From the NCBI RefSeq assembly GCF_000736415.1, contig NZ_CP009043.1, positions 186,001-250,000 on the forward strand: a DNA stretch of 64,000 nt. Direction: 5' to 3'. The position numbers and the translations under genes are program-made. The stretch is from Campylobacter iguaniorum. GTDB lineage: Bacteria; Campylobacterota; Campylobacteria; Campylobacterales; Campylobacteraceae. Below are positions 55,847-64,000 of the stretch, piece after piece. Within the stretch, counting starts at the first letter, position 1. Each line of letters opens with the position of its first letter. Below the pieces are notes generated by a model. That model saw nothing but the letters and a program-made list of their open reading frames with translations, ran no database searches and was not told where the DNA came from.

Positions 55847-56518
55847 ATGAGAATTTTGATAGTTGAAGATGAAGTTACTCTAAATAAAACAATTGCAGAA
55901 GGCTTGCAAGAGTTTGGCTACCAAACAGACAGTTCAGAGAGTTTTAAAGACGCTGAGTACTATATAGGCATCAGAAATTACGATTTAGTGCTTAGTGATT
56001 GGATGCTTCCTGATGGCGATGGCGTGGATCTTATAAACGTTATCAAACAAAAATCTCCTCGCACTTCAGCAGTTATAATTTCAGCAAAAGATGATAAAGA
56101 AAGCGAAATAAAAGCTCTAAGAGCTGGCGCTGATGATTATATCAAAAAACCATTTGATTTTGATGTTTTGGTCGCTCGTCTTGAGGCGCGTTTACGCTTT
56201 GGCGGAACAAATGTAATCAAAATAGATGATCTAATAATAGATCCAGATGAAGAAAAAATCACATATCTTGGTCAAGAAATCGAGCTTAAAGGCAAGCCGT
56301 TTGAGGTTTTAACTCACTTAGCACGTCATAGCGACCAAATCGTCAGCAAAGAGCAACTTCTTGATGCTATTTGGGAAGAGCCAGAGCTAGTAACTCCAAA
56401 CGTAATCGAAGTAGCAATCAACCAAATTCGCCAAAAAATGGATAAACCACTAAATATCTCTACAATAGAAACAGTAAGACGCCGCGGATATAGATTTTGC
56501 TTTCCCAAAAAAGCTTAA
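55847..56518 (+). CDS. cosR: CosR/HsrA-type response regulator with intact receiver
   Basis: A 223-residue OmpR/PhoB-type regulator. The C-terminal DNA-binding domain (ELKGKPFEVLTHLARHSDQ, then VEVAINQIRQKMDKP-like sequence and RRRGYRFCFPKKA at the end) is, from memory, nearly identical to C. jejuni CosR, the oxidative-stress regulator. CosR and Helicobacter HsrA are described as orphan, atypical regulators; here the receiver keeps Asp8, Asp51 (VLSDWMLPDGDG), Ser79 and Lys101 with Pro102, so phosphorylation is plausible. A histidine kinase gene overlaps its end. GATACAAT or GATAAAAT upstream may be the -10; AAGGAAA is the ribosome site. Confidence 0.87.
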   Translation: MRILIVEDEVTLNKTIAEGLQEFGYQTDSSESFKDAEYYIGIRNYDLVLSDWMLPDGDGVDLINVIKQKSPRTSAVIISAKDDKESEIKALRAGADDYIKKPFDFDVLVARLEARLRFGGTNVIKIDDLIIDPDEEKITYLGQEIELKGKPFEVLTHLARHSDQIVSKEQLLDAIWEEPELVTPNVIEVAINQIRQKMDKPLNISTIETVRRRGYRFCFPKKA

Positions 56519-57813
56519 GGGCTAAATTTACATTACAATTAGCAATAGCTGGAGCTATGCTGATTGTAATCTTTTCGGTGATGTTATACCACTATATAAA
56601 AATCACAATTTTTGAAAATATAGTCCAAAGCCTTACTTTGGAGGCTAAGAATATAATCTCGTCAAAAGAGTCTTTGGAAGTGGGTAATTTAGAGTTTTAT
56701 TACCCACAATCTGAGCATCTCTCAATACTTCAAATAAGTGAAAATGTTCATGGTTTAACTAGCCCTAAATTTATACAAAGCAAAGAAGATAACGACACAT
56801 TTTTAACTCTTTATTATCCATATAAAGACACTATGGTTTTAACTATCAAAAAAAATACCACAGAATACAGCAATGTTGTTGAGCAAATTTTGGTAGATAT
56901 TCTTATCATAAATGCAACTGCTATATTTTTGATACTGTTTTACGCTCTGTTTTTATCTAGAATGCTACTTTTACCTATTAAAATGCTTAGTTTAAAGCTT
57001 AGTAAGCTAAATGAGAGATTTTTGCAAGAGGTTAGCATTGATGAGCTTCCTGAAGAGTTTGAGCCTCTTGGCGATAGCGTAAATAGGCTAATAGCTAGGA
57101 TTCAAACATTCGTGCAATACCAAAAAGAGCTTTTCATCGGAGCAGCTCATGAGCTAAAAACTCCACTTGCAGTGATGAAAACAAAAAATGAAGTGACACT
57201 CATAAAGCCACGTGAGCAAGAAAAGTATATCGAAGCCTTAAAAAACAATAATGAATCAATAAATCAGATGAATAAAATGATAAGCTCCATCTTAGAAATC
57301 GGTAGGCAAGAGGGCGCGCAGTTTGAAAAACCAGTCAATATAGACATTATTGCTTACATAAACGAGATTGGAAATAACTTCTTAATACTAGCAAAAGGCG
57401 AAAATAAAAATATATCATTAAATTTAGAGCCGCAAAGTTTAAAGATGTTTTTGCAGCCGACTTTGTTTTTGCATGTGATACAAAACTTCGTCCAAAACGC
57501 TATCAAATTTTCACCAAGTGGAGCCACTGTCGAGATAAAAACTAGCTTACATGATGATGAGTTTGTAGTAGAAGTGATCGATCAAGGTCCAGGTATCGAT
57601 GAGGGAAAAGATCTATTTGCTCCGTTTAAAAGATATGGAGACAAAGGTGGTGCTGGGCTGGGTCTATTTTTAGCCAAAGGTGCAGCTCAAGCACTTGGTG
57701 GAAATGTGCAAATTACCAACAAACCAGATAAAAGTGGAGCAATAGCCACACTAAAAATTCCTATAAACACAAAAAACACGAAAAAGCTCATAAATTCAAA
57801 ATTTCTAAAGTAA
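56497..57813 (+). CDS. Sensor histidine kinase paired with the CosR-type regulator
   Basis: A protein of about 438 residues: membrane helix 1 (about 11-34), a periplasmic sensor of about 95 residues, helix 2 (about 131-154), a HAMP-like linker, dimerisation/H-box GAAHELKTPLAVMKTKNE with His218, N-box FVQNAIKFSP with Asn334, G1 DQGPGID and G2 GGAGLGLFLAKG. All catalytic motifs are intact. TTG 56497 overlaps cosR by 22 nt; no ATG or GTG lies before the first membrane helix. The overlap suggests translational coupling and a cognate pair. The signal is unknown. Confidence 0.88.
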   Translation: MLSQKSLRAKFTLQLAIAGAMLIVIFSVMLYHYIKITIFENIVQSLTLEAKNIISSKESLEVGNLEFYYPQSEHLSILQISENVHGLTSPKFIQSKEDNDTFLTLYYPYKDTMVLTIKKNTTEYSNVVEQILVDILIINATAIFLILFYALFLSRMLLLPIKMLSLKLSKLNERFLQEVSIDELPEEFEPLGDSVNRLIARIQTFVQYQKELFIGAAHELKTPLAVMKTKNEVTLIKPREQEKYIEALKNNNESINQMNKMISSILEIGRQEGAQFEKPVNIDIIAYINEIGNNFLILAKGENKNISLNLEPQSLKMFLQPTLFLHVIQNFVQNAIKFSPSGATVEIKTSLHDDEFVVEVIDQGPGIDEGKDLFAPFKRYGDKGGAGLGLFLAKGAAQALGGNVQITNKPDKSGAIATLKIPINTKNTKKLINSKFLK

Positions 57814-57865
57814 ATTTATAGTATAAAGTGGCTTTTAAAATATTATTCATTGTGAAAGGTTTGTT

Positions 57866-58117
57866 ATGTCTTTGATGATAACAAAAGATTGTATAAGCTG
57901 CGATGCGTGTCGCGAGGAATGCCCAGATGAGGCTATATACGAAGATGATCCAATATATATGATAGATCCAGATAGATGTAGTGAGTGCATTAGCGACTAT
58001 GCTGAGCCAGCGTGTATCATGGCGTGCCCTGTGGATTGTATCGTTCCAGATCCTGATAATATAGAGACGCCAGAAGAGCTTAAATTTAAACACGAACAAT
58101 ATCTAGAAGGTAATTAA
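57866..58117 (+). CDS. YfhL-type 2[4Fe-4S] ferredoxin
   Basis: An 83-residue ferredoxin with cluster motifs CISCDACREECP and CSECISDYAEPACIMACP, an eight-residue insert in the second, and an acidic C-terminal helix. Its stop overlaps the ppx start by one base. In C. jejuni a ferredoxin gene also lies between cosR and ppx, as I recall. The redox partner is unknown. Confidence 0.92.
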   Translation: MSLMITKDCISCDACREECPDEAIYEDDPIYMIDPDRCSECISDYAEPACIMACPVDCIVPDPDNIETPEELKFKHEQYLEGN

Positions 58118-59553
58118 TGCCTAGACGAGTAGCAGTAATTGATCTTGGTTCAAACTCAGCTAGAATGGCTATATTTGAGCGTACAAGCAGACTTGGATTT
58201 TTTATTTTAAGAGAGTATAAGATCAAAGTCAGGCTTGGAGAGGGAGCTTATGAGAATGGCGGAGTTTTGCAAGATGCTGCTATGGATAATGTCTTTTGTG
58301 CTTTTAGCGAATTTAAACACTTTATAAAGCTGTATAAAGTAAATAAAGTCCTTTGCGCAGGGACTTCAGCTCTTAGAGACGCACCAAATTCAAGCGTTTT
58401 TATCAACCGTATCAAAAATGAGCTTGGGCTTGGGCTTAAAATCATTGATGGTAAAATGGAGGCATTTTATGGTGGCGTTGCCGCTTTAAATTTGCTCTCT
58501 CCACTTAGCGAGGCTACTACGATAGACATAGGTGGTGGCTCGACTGAACTAGCCAAAATCAAAGATGGCAAAATCATTGATACAATATCGCTAAACATAG
58601 GTACCGTAAGACTAAAAGAGCTGTTTTTTGATAAAAAAGACATATCTGGAGCTGCTAAATTTATAGATGATATGCTTTCAAATTTGCCAAATGGATTTAA
58701 CTCAGCAAATATCATTGCGATTGGCGGAAGCCTAAGAGCCATCTCAAATGCAATAATGCAGATCAAAAAACACCCACTAAAACTAGTCCACAACTACTCT
58801 TATGAGTTAAAAGAACATAGCTCATTCATAGAAAAACTTGCCTTCGCAAATGTCTTTGATCTCAAAGATTTTCCAGTCAAAAAAGATAGATACGACACTA
58901 TAAGAGAAGGTGCGATGATATTTTCTAAGGTAGCAAAAAGGCTAGGTGGCAAAAAAATACATACAAGTGGTGCTGGTGTGCGAGAGGGGATATTTTTAAG
59001 CAATCTCTTAAGACCAGGCATTAAATTTCCACAAAATTTTAATCCAAGTTTAAGAAGTCTTCAAGATAGATTTATAGAGACGAGCAATCCAAATACGCCT
59101 AAATATGCAAAGATACTTTTTGACGTGTTAAAACCTCTGCATAAACTAGATGACAAGTACGCAAATGAGCTAGTTATCGCCTCAAAACTCTATAGTCTTG
59201 GTAGATTTTTAGGATTTTACTCAGAGCATGCTCATAGTAGCTACATAGTGCAAAACGGGCTAAATTACGGCTATACTCACGAGCAAAAAGCACTCATTTC
59301 GGCTATTATTTTTTATCAAGGAAAGCTTATTAGTGAGCTTGGAGAGTTTAAAGAGCTTTTGCCAAGTATCGATGAAGTAAGGTGGCTTTCGTTTTTGCTT
59401 GGGCTTGCAAAGGCTGTAAATATAAGCGATGAAATGGAGTTTAGCTTTGTCAATCACGCCTTGCATATAAAAGGTATAAAAAACTTTTTTATGGTTAAAG
59501 AGAGTATAAAAAAACTTGTCAAACCTAGCATTTTTGCGATAACTTTTGACTAA
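58117..59553 (+). CDS. ppx: Exopolyphosphatase / pppGpp phosphohydrolase
   Basis: A 478-residue Ppx/GppA phosphatase: VIDLGSNSARM and TIDIGGGSTELAKI form the two phosphate-binding loops of the ASKHA fold, and the C-terminal 180 residues form an HD-like helical domain (EHAHSSYIVQNG). It degrades polyphosphate and/or converts pppGpp to ppGpp. The polyphosphate role links loosely to the pst operon, but they are far apart. Overlaps the convergent recO by 4 nt. Confidence 0.92.
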   Translation: MPRRVAVIDLGSNSARMAIFERTSRLGFFILREYKIKVRLGEGAYENGGVLQDAAMDNVFCAFSEFKHFIKLYKVNKVLCAGTSALRDAPNSSVFINRIKNELGLGLKIIDGKMEAFYGGVAALNLLSPLSEATTIDIGGGSTELAKIKDGKIIDTISLNIGTVRLKELFFDKKDISGAAKFIDDMLSNLPNGFNSANIIAIGGSLRAISNAIMQIKKHPLKLVHNYSYELKEHSSFIEKLAFANVFDLKDFPVKKDRYDTIREGAMIFSKVAKRLGGKKIHTSGAGVREGIFLSNLLRPGIKFPQNFNPSLRSLQDRFIETSNPNTPKYAKILFDVLKPLHKLDDKYANELVIASKLYSLGRFLGFYSEHAHSSYIVQNGLNYGYTHEQKALISAIIFYQGKLISELGEFKELLPSIDEVRWLSFLLGLAKAVNISDEMEFSFVNHALHIKGIKNFFMVKESIKKLVKPSIFAITFD

Positions 59554-60164
59554 AGACCCTCTAAAATAATATAATATAGTTGATTTATAGCAAAATCGTC
59601 CAAATGAGCTGATTTTGCTGTTTCAAATAGTTCATTTATGGCTTTTGTATCAAATACAACTTTTGAAGTACAGTGCGGGTGAGCTGGTAAAAATCCTCTT
59701 AAAAGCGAAATTCGCCCACCTATTTGACCATCGCAAAACAAGCAATTCATCTCTTTATTTAGTCGCCCCTCAAACTCAAGCAATCTTACATAAGCTTCTA
59801 AAATAGTTCTTTTTGGATTTTGTTTTTCTAGCTTTAAAGCGCAATCTTCAAGCAGATCATAATAAAACTCATTGATCTCGCTAGCGTCTTTTAAATGCTC
59901 ATAAAGTAGTCGCATGAACTGTTGCCATGCAAGCAACCTATCTGTGTAAAATAGCCATTTAAAGCCAAGATGCATGGTTCCCCTAAGGTGTGGTAAGAAA
60001 TTTGAGTTTTCCACCAGCTCGAAGTCTAGTTTGAAACCTTGAGTGATGACTGGATGTCTTGCCCCATAAAATCTATAGCATTTTATGAGTTGTTCTTTTG
60101 ACAGTATGAAAACCAAGCAGTCCTCATCTCTGACTTTTTGGACGCGTAAGATATAGCCTTGCAT
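59550..60164 (-). CDS. recO: DNA repair protein RecO-like
   Basis: A 204-residue protein: an N-terminal OB-fold-like part (GYILRVQKVRDEDCLVFILS) and a helical C-terminal half with a degenerate zinc site (CLFCDGQIGG, then HPHC). RecO loads RecA with RecR. The short length and sequence match the epsilonproteobacterial RecO. It follows dusB with one base of overlap. Confidence 0.83.
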   Translation of the reverse strand: MQGYILRVQKVRDEDCLVFILSKEQLIKCYRFYGARHPVITQGFKLDFELVENSNFLPHLRGTMHLGFKWLFYTDRLLAWQQFMRLLYEHLKDASEINEFYYDLLEDCALKLEKQNPKRTILEAYVRLLEFEGRLNKEMNCLFCDGQIGGRISLLRGFLPAHPHCTSKVVFDTKAINELFETAKSAHLDDFAINQLYYIILEGL

Positions 60165-61084
60165 TATCTAAAAAAGTCTTTGACCTTTGATAGCATCAAA
60201 TTTGGATCAGTTATCAAATTTATCTCATTTCTAAAAGCGCTCGCACCATTTATTCCTTTTGAATATTCGTGCAAATGCTTTCTAAATACAGCCACGCCAT
60301 GCTCTTTGTAGTGAGCTATCATCTGCCTAAAATGCTCTATGATGATCTCTTTTTTTAGCTCATCACTGATTGTTCGTTTGTTTTTGATCTCATAAAATAT
60401 CCAAGGCTTTCCGATGCTAGCCCTTCCTATCATGGCTCCGTCGCAGTTTGTTATCTTTAAGACTTCATCTATGTTGTCTTTGTCAATGTCTCCATTTGCA
60501 ATGACTGGGATTTTGACATTTTGTTTGATACGAGCGATCGCCTCATAATCTACCTTTGAGCTATATCCGCCAGCTCTGGTTCTGCCATGAACTGCTAGAT
60601 AATCAGCCCCAGCATTTTCTATATCTTTTACTATTTTGTATGCGTTTTTTTCGCTAAATCCAAGTCTAATTTTGACTGATGTGTAGCGTTTGTTTGATAT
60701 GTTTTTGATAGTTTCTACTATATCGCAAAGCAAATTTGAATCATTTAAAAGTGCTGATCCAGCGTTTTGTTTTATGACTTTTGGCACAGGACAGCCGCAG
60801 TTTAGATCTATTCCATCAATCCCGTCAATATTATTTAGGATTTCAACAGCTTTTTTGATGATGTCTTTGTCGCTTCCAGCTAGCTGGACTATATATGGAG
60901 TTTCAAGAGCGTTTTTTTCTATCATAGTTAGAGTTTTGGCACTTTCATAGACAAGGGCATTTGAGCTTATCATCTCGCTGACTGTGACATCGCAGCCAAA
61001 TTTTTTGACAACGCCCCTTAAAGGCAGGTCAGAAAAACCTGCCAAAGGAGCTAAAAATAGTGGTTTTGAATTAAAATCGATCAT
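60164..61084 (-). CDS. dusB: tRNA-dihydrouridine synthase
   Basis: A 306-residue FMN-dependent TIM-barrel enzyme. LAPLAGFSDLPLRG at the start, LNCGCPVPKVIKQNAGSAL with the catalytic cysteine, VHGRTRAGGYSS, IANGDI and GAMIGRASIGKPW match the Dus family, DusB subgroup. Overlaps the next and previous genes by 1-4 nt. Confidence 0.93.
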   Translation of the reverse strand: MIDFNSKPLFLAPLAGFSDLPLRGVVKKFGCDVTVSEMISSNALVYESAKTLTMIEKNALETPYIVQLAGSDKDIIKKAVEILNNIDGIDGIDLNCGCPVPKVIKQNAGSALLNDSNLLCDIVETIKNISNKRYTSVKIRLGFSEKNAYKIVKDIENAGADYLAVHGRTRAGGYSSKVDYEAIARIKQNVKIPVIANGDIDKDNIDEVLKITNCDGAMIGRASIGKPWIFYEIKNKRTISDELKKEIIIEHFRQMIAHYKEHGVAVFRKHLHEYSKGINGASAFRNEINLITDPNLMLSKVKDFFR

Positions 61085-62082
61085 TTATAAAATAGTGAAG
61101 CAGGAGCTAGTTTGCCGTGTTCTCTTAAGAAAAGTAGAGTTTTTATCTTGTCAAATTCGCCGTCTTGTGATGAGGTTATTATCTCTCTTAGATTATCAAT
61201 CATTTGCAAATCATAAAGTATATACAAGTAGGCTTCATTTGCATTTGAATGCTCGTTTTTAAGACGGTCAAACACGCCCATTAGTTTATCTGGATCTAGT
61301 TTTGTTTTAAGGTGAGTTGCTAGGCTGATGTACTCATCAGTTTGGAATTCGTTTTTATTTATGAGATTAAATAGATCTTGACTAGATATCTCAAGAGTGC
61401 CATCTATGTATCTATTTATAAGCTTCATTGTATCTTCATTGCTATAGTCAAATCCAAATTTAGATAGCTCAAGATATGTTGCGTTATTTAGCGCTGAGCC
61501 AAATGCTTCTTGATACAAGCTATCAGAGGCATCTATTTTTGATGAAAGAATGGTTAGAGCGTATTTATAATCAGCTTTGATTTTGTTTTTTTCATTTTGT
61601 ATAAACAGTGGATTTGTTTTAAGTAGTTTGAATTTTTTCAAGTCACAAACTTCACCATTTTTTACTTTTTTTGACATTTCATAAGCAAGTTTTAGATCTT
61701 CATTTTTTAAATTTGGCTCACCTAAATTTAACCATGGAGATAGAGATTTTGTCACTTCACTAGGAATTTGAAAAAGATCAGTTTTAAAATCTTTGTTTGA
61801 TTCTAGACCTAAAAAAACCTCTTTTGCAAGGCTATTGTATAAATTTAGATCATTTTTAACAGCTCTTGCGTCTAAGAAATTTTTAAATCCATAGTAGCTG
61901 ATGTGAAAAATGCTAAGCAAAGCAAACAAAGCTATAGGAATAACCACCCACGAAGCAACTGGCAAGTCTAAAGTGTATTCTAATATGCTAAGACTGAAGT
62001 TTTGGTTGAAAAATGTGAATACAAATACCCAAATTAGGGCAACATAGATGATTGAATATAGCACGTAACGTCTTGCTTTCAT
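61081..62082 (-). CDS. Hypothetical membrane protein with long cytoplasmic helical domain
   Basis: A 333-residue protein with two N-terminal membrane helices (about 8-28 and 43-66), the arrangement of LapA-like proteins, followed by some 260 soluble, mainly helical residues. No enzyme motif is seen. It sits between dksA and dusB in a position I recall as conserved in Campylobacter, so it is a genuine gene, probably a membrane-anchored scaffold of unknown role. Confidence 0.75.
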   Translation of the reverse strand: MKARRYVLYSIIYVALIWVFVFTFFNQNFSLSILEYTLDLPVASWVVIPIALFALLSIFHISYYGFKNFLDARAVKNDLNLYNSLAKEVFLGLESNKDFKTDLFQIPSEVTKSLSPWLNLGEPNLKNEDLKLAYEMSKKVKNGEVCDLKKFKLLKTNPLFIQNEKNKIKADYKYALTILSSKIDASDSLYQEAFGSALNNATYLELSKFGFDYSNEDTMKLINRYIDGTLEISSQDLFNLINKNEFQTDEYISLATHLKTKLDPDKLMGVFDRLKNEHSNANEAYLYILYDLQMIDNLREIITSSQDGEFDKIKTLLFLREHGKLAPASLFYK

Positions 62083-62092
62083 TTCTAAATCC

Positions 62093-62449
62093 TTACTTTT
62101 TGTTATTTTTTTCGATAATTTCGCGACAAGTTATACAGTATCTCGCATGAGGTTTGACTTTCATGCGTTCTATATCTATCTCATCTTCACACATTTCGCA
62201 AATTCCATAGCTTCCATCGGCTATTTTTGATAATGATAGGTCGATTTCGGCTAGCTCTTGCTTTTGTTTTATAGATATTGATTGCTCTAAAATAGCGTCT
62301 GCATTGATATTTGCAAAATCAAATTCATCGCTAGCTCCACTCTCTCTTAATCCATTTATCTCGTTTGCTGAGTCTATGATATTTTTTTTGATTTGAACTT
62401 TGCGTTCTTCAAGGAGTTCTTTAAAAAAATCTAAATCACTCTTTTTCAT
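62093..62449 (-). CDS. dksA: DksA/TraR-type zinc-finger transcription factor
   Basis: A 118-residue protein: an N-terminal coiled coil, ESGASDEFDFANINAD at the tip region, and the four-cysteine zinc finger CEMCEDEIDIERMKV with CITC. DksA binds the secondary channel of RNA polymerase and acts with ppGpp in the stringent response; the ppx gene nearby may also touch ppGpp metabolism. Confidence 0.94.
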   Translation of the reverse strand: MKKSDLDFFKELLEERKVQIKKNIIDSANEINGLRESGASDEFDFANINADAILEQSISIKQKQELAEIDLSLSKIADGSYGICEMCEDEIDIERMKVKPHARYCITCREIIEKNNKK

Positions 62450-62458
62450 CGTTTTTCC

Positions 62459-62908
62459 TTATTTGTGGTATGGATGGTTTGCATTTATACAAAGCCCTCT
62501 AAAAATTTGCTCAAACAACATAAGTTTGGCTATTTTATGGGCTAAAGTAAGTCTGGAGAGACTGACTAACCTATCCATTTTTGATTTGAAATTTGAGCTT
62601 AAACCATAAGCTCCACCTATAAAAAATGAGATTTTTTGATTGTCTTTTAATAATTTTGCAAATTCAAAGCTATCTAGCTCTTCGCCTCTCTCATCAAGCC
62701 CTATGCAAAACCCGCCAAGACAAGGCATATAAGCGTTATCATAAGCGGTGTGGGATTGCTCTTTTGAGAGGCTTTGGGCTTTTGCGATTTGAGCGTTAAA
62801 TTTGTTTATTTCTTGGATATTAGCCCATTTTGATGACATTTTTATATAGTCTTTTAACTCTTCAAAATCATCATTACTTTTTTGTATGCAATGGACTAAA
62901 ATTTGCAT
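62459..62908 (-). CDS. rlmH: 23S rRNA pseudouridine-1915 N3-methyltransferase RlmH
   Basis: A 149-residue SPOUT methyltransferase. [19 protein letters not shown] contains the knot, [23 protein letters not shown]-type sequence follows (here [11 protein letters not shown]), and the ending [10 protein letters not shown] is the RlmH C-terminus that contacts the A-site. Overlaps the accD stop by one base. Confidence 0.95.
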   Translation of the reverse strand: MQILVHCIQKSNDDFEELKDYIKMSSKWANIQEINKFNAQIAKAQSLSKEQSHTAYDNAYMPCLGGFCIGLDERGEELDSFEFAKLLKDNQKISFFIGGAYGLSSNFKSKMDRLVSLSRLTLAHKIAKLMLFEQIFRGLCINANHPYHK

Positions 62909-63780
62909 TAGATAGCCTTAAATTTAATATCTTGCTCTTGTTTTTCGTTCATAAAAAATCTAATCATATCGCTAAGATATTTTTTATGCTCGTTTCTAGG
63001 AACGATTGCGTCAATTAGACCATGTTCTAGCAAGAACTCAGCTCTTTGGAAGCCTTCTGGCAAGCTAGCTTTTATAGTTTGTTCTATTACTCTTTGACCT
63101 GCAAAGCCGATCAACGCTCCTGGTTCAGCGATGATTAAGTCGCCAAGCCATGCAAAAGAAGCAGAAACGCCACCCATAGTAGGATCGGTTAAAACAGAGA
63201 TAAATGGCAGTTTTGCATCGCTTAAAAGCTTTAAGGCAGCACTTGTTTTGCTCATTTGCAAAAGGCTAAATGTGCTTTCTTGCATTCTAGCGCCACCACT
63301 TGCACTTACGATGATAAGAGCGCATCTTTTTTCAATAGCTCTTTTGACGGCTCTTGTGATTTTCTCACCCTCAACTGAGCTGAGACTTCCACCCATAAAG
63401 CCAAAGTCAAACACCACAAGCTCTACAGGCAAAGCATCTATAGTAGCTTCTCCTGATATAATTGAGCTTGATCTTTTACTTTTTTCTTCGCTTTCAGCAA
63501 TTCTTTTTTTATATGATTTTTTATCGACAAATTTAAGCGGATCAATTGGTTTTAAATTTGAATCAAACTCGACAAAGCTTCCTTCATCTACTATAAGCTC
63601 TATTCTTTTTTGTGGGTTTAGACGCATATGATAGCCGCATTTTGGGCATACATTATAACAAGCCTCAACCTCTTTATAATACATTAATGAATTACAGCTA
63701 TTGCACTTAATCCAGTGGCTTGGAGCCTCGCTTGGATTGGATTGTTTTCTTCTCATTTTTGAAAAAAAGTCAGCAAACAT
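62908..63780 (-). CDS. accD: Acetyl-CoA carboxylase carboxyltransferase subunit beta
   Basis: A 290-residue carboxyltransferase subunit making malonyl-CoA for fatty acids (used by fabH). The N-terminal zinc ribbon has [10 protein letters not shown] and [10 protein letters not shown]; the crotonase-fold part has [25 protein letters not shown] and [14 protein letters not shown] 63780 has an AAGGA site; the frame extends 13 codons further without one. Confidence 0.96.
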   Translation of the reverse strand: MFADFFSKMRRKQSNPSEAPSHWIKCNSCNSLMYYKEVEACYNVCPKCGYHMRLNPQKRIELIVDEGSFVEFDSNLKPIDPLKFVDKKSYKKRIAESEEKSKRSSSIISGEATIDALPVELVVFDFGFMGGSLSSVEGEKITRAVKRAIEKRCALIIVSASGGARMQESTFSLLQMSKTSAALKLLSDAKLPFISVLTDPTMGGVSASFAWLGDLIIAEPGALIGFAGQRVIEQTIKASLPEGFQRAEFLLEHGLIDAIVPRNEHKKYLSDMIRFFMNEKQEQDIKFKAI

Positions 63781-63808
63781 TTTTTTCCTTATTTTAAAAA
63801 ATTGGTCG

Positions 63809-63814
63809 ATTATA
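63809..63814 (-). promoter_or_regulatory. -10 element of accD
   Basis: TATAAT on the minus strand 28 nt before the accD ATG, likely the promoter of the accD-rlmH-dksA-hyp-dusB-recO unit. Confidence 0.6.
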
Positions 63815-63976
63815 GCCAAATTTAGCCAAATTTTTCTTTAAAGGATTTCTTGATATTTTTGTAAAATATTTTCAAATTTAATAGCGATTTGTTACGATAT
63901 TTCTAAGATATATTAAATTTATAGTATTTGATTAGATATTTTTTGTCTTATTTAGAATTGATTAAACTAACAGAGA

Positions 63977-63982
63977 TATAAT
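63977..63982 (+). promoter_or_regulatory. TATAAT near the window end, plus strand
   Basis: Perfect TATAAT preceded by GAGA in AT-rich DNA with no gene; it probably serves a gene beginning just outside the window. The rest of 63840-64000 is AT-rich with nothing else recognisable. Confidence 0.45.
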
Positions 63983-64000
63983 TTCGCTCATAATAAAAAT

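Overview
The window is a dense, AT-rich (roughly one third G+C by eye) stretch of an epsilonproteobacterial chromosome, almost certainly Campylobacter. The gene content (PflA, Pgp1, a CosR-type regulator, futalosine-pathway MqnD and MqnP, epsilon-type MotA/MotB), the single-nucleotide to 4-nt gene overlaps, frequent TTG/GTG starts and the block orders plsY-folB-cosR-fdx-ppx and dusB-hyp-dksA-rlmH-accD all fit. It is not C. jejuni-like in every detail: a histidine kinase follows cosR, extra genes lie between dxr and pgp1, and leuC stands alone. A C. fetus/C. hyointestinalis-type species is a guess only.

Layout. 1-4.7 kb: topA 3' end, bioB, a CPA2 antiporter, gltA-cysQ. 4.8-8.8 kb: phosphate uptake operon pstSCAB with a GTTTC-repeat promoter, followed by an overlapping orphan nucleotidyltransferase. 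8.9-18.9 kb: YajR-like MFS exporter, rimI, a DUF2156 protein, molybdopterin genes moeA, moaE, moaD and mobA (moaA lies at 37.3 kb), a YedE-type transporter, an NFACT protein, leuC and outer-membrane phospholipase pldA. 19-22 kb (minus): recA-eno-ftsB-like-AMIN. 22.3-24.4 kb: mqnD-fliQ-murB and tRNA-Asn behind a full-consensus promoter. 24.4-25.8 kb: four small unknown genes, one behind a sigma-54-type promoter. 25.9-34.4 kb: cdsA-dxr-uraA-M15 peptidase-pgp1-tsaD and pflA. 35.4-39 kb: mqnP, two unknowns, moaA and queE.

39-43.8 kb is the main accessory segment: a three-gene minus-strand type IIS restriction-modification cassette (AlwI/N.BspD6I-like endonuclease plus two separate D12-class adenine methyltransferases) and a yqhD-like dehydrogenase, lying between queE and queD. 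43.9-50.5 kb: queD, a small lipoprotein, membrane proteins, rsmE, polA, motAB and a ferredoxin. 50.7-55.8 kb: ndk, yceD, rpmF (48 codons), plsX, fabH, a PilZ protein, plsY and folB. 55.8-59.5 kb: cosR with an overlapping sensor kinase gene, ferredoxin and ppx. 59.5-63.8 kb (minus): accD-rlmH-dksA-hyp-dusB-recO.

The most interesting points are the AlwI-like cassette, whose four putative catalytic carboxylates keep the spacing I recall for N.BspD6I; the CosR-type regulator with an intact phosphoacceptor pocket and its own kinase; two genes (pflA and the NFACT gene) with TATAAT 6-7 nt before the start codon, predicting leaderless mRNAs; and a sigma-54 promoter in front of an unknown acidic protein. 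I saw no CRISPR array, insertion sequence, prophage or rRNA gene. No stretch over 300 bases lacks a gene. All family calls were made by reading motifs, without database searches.
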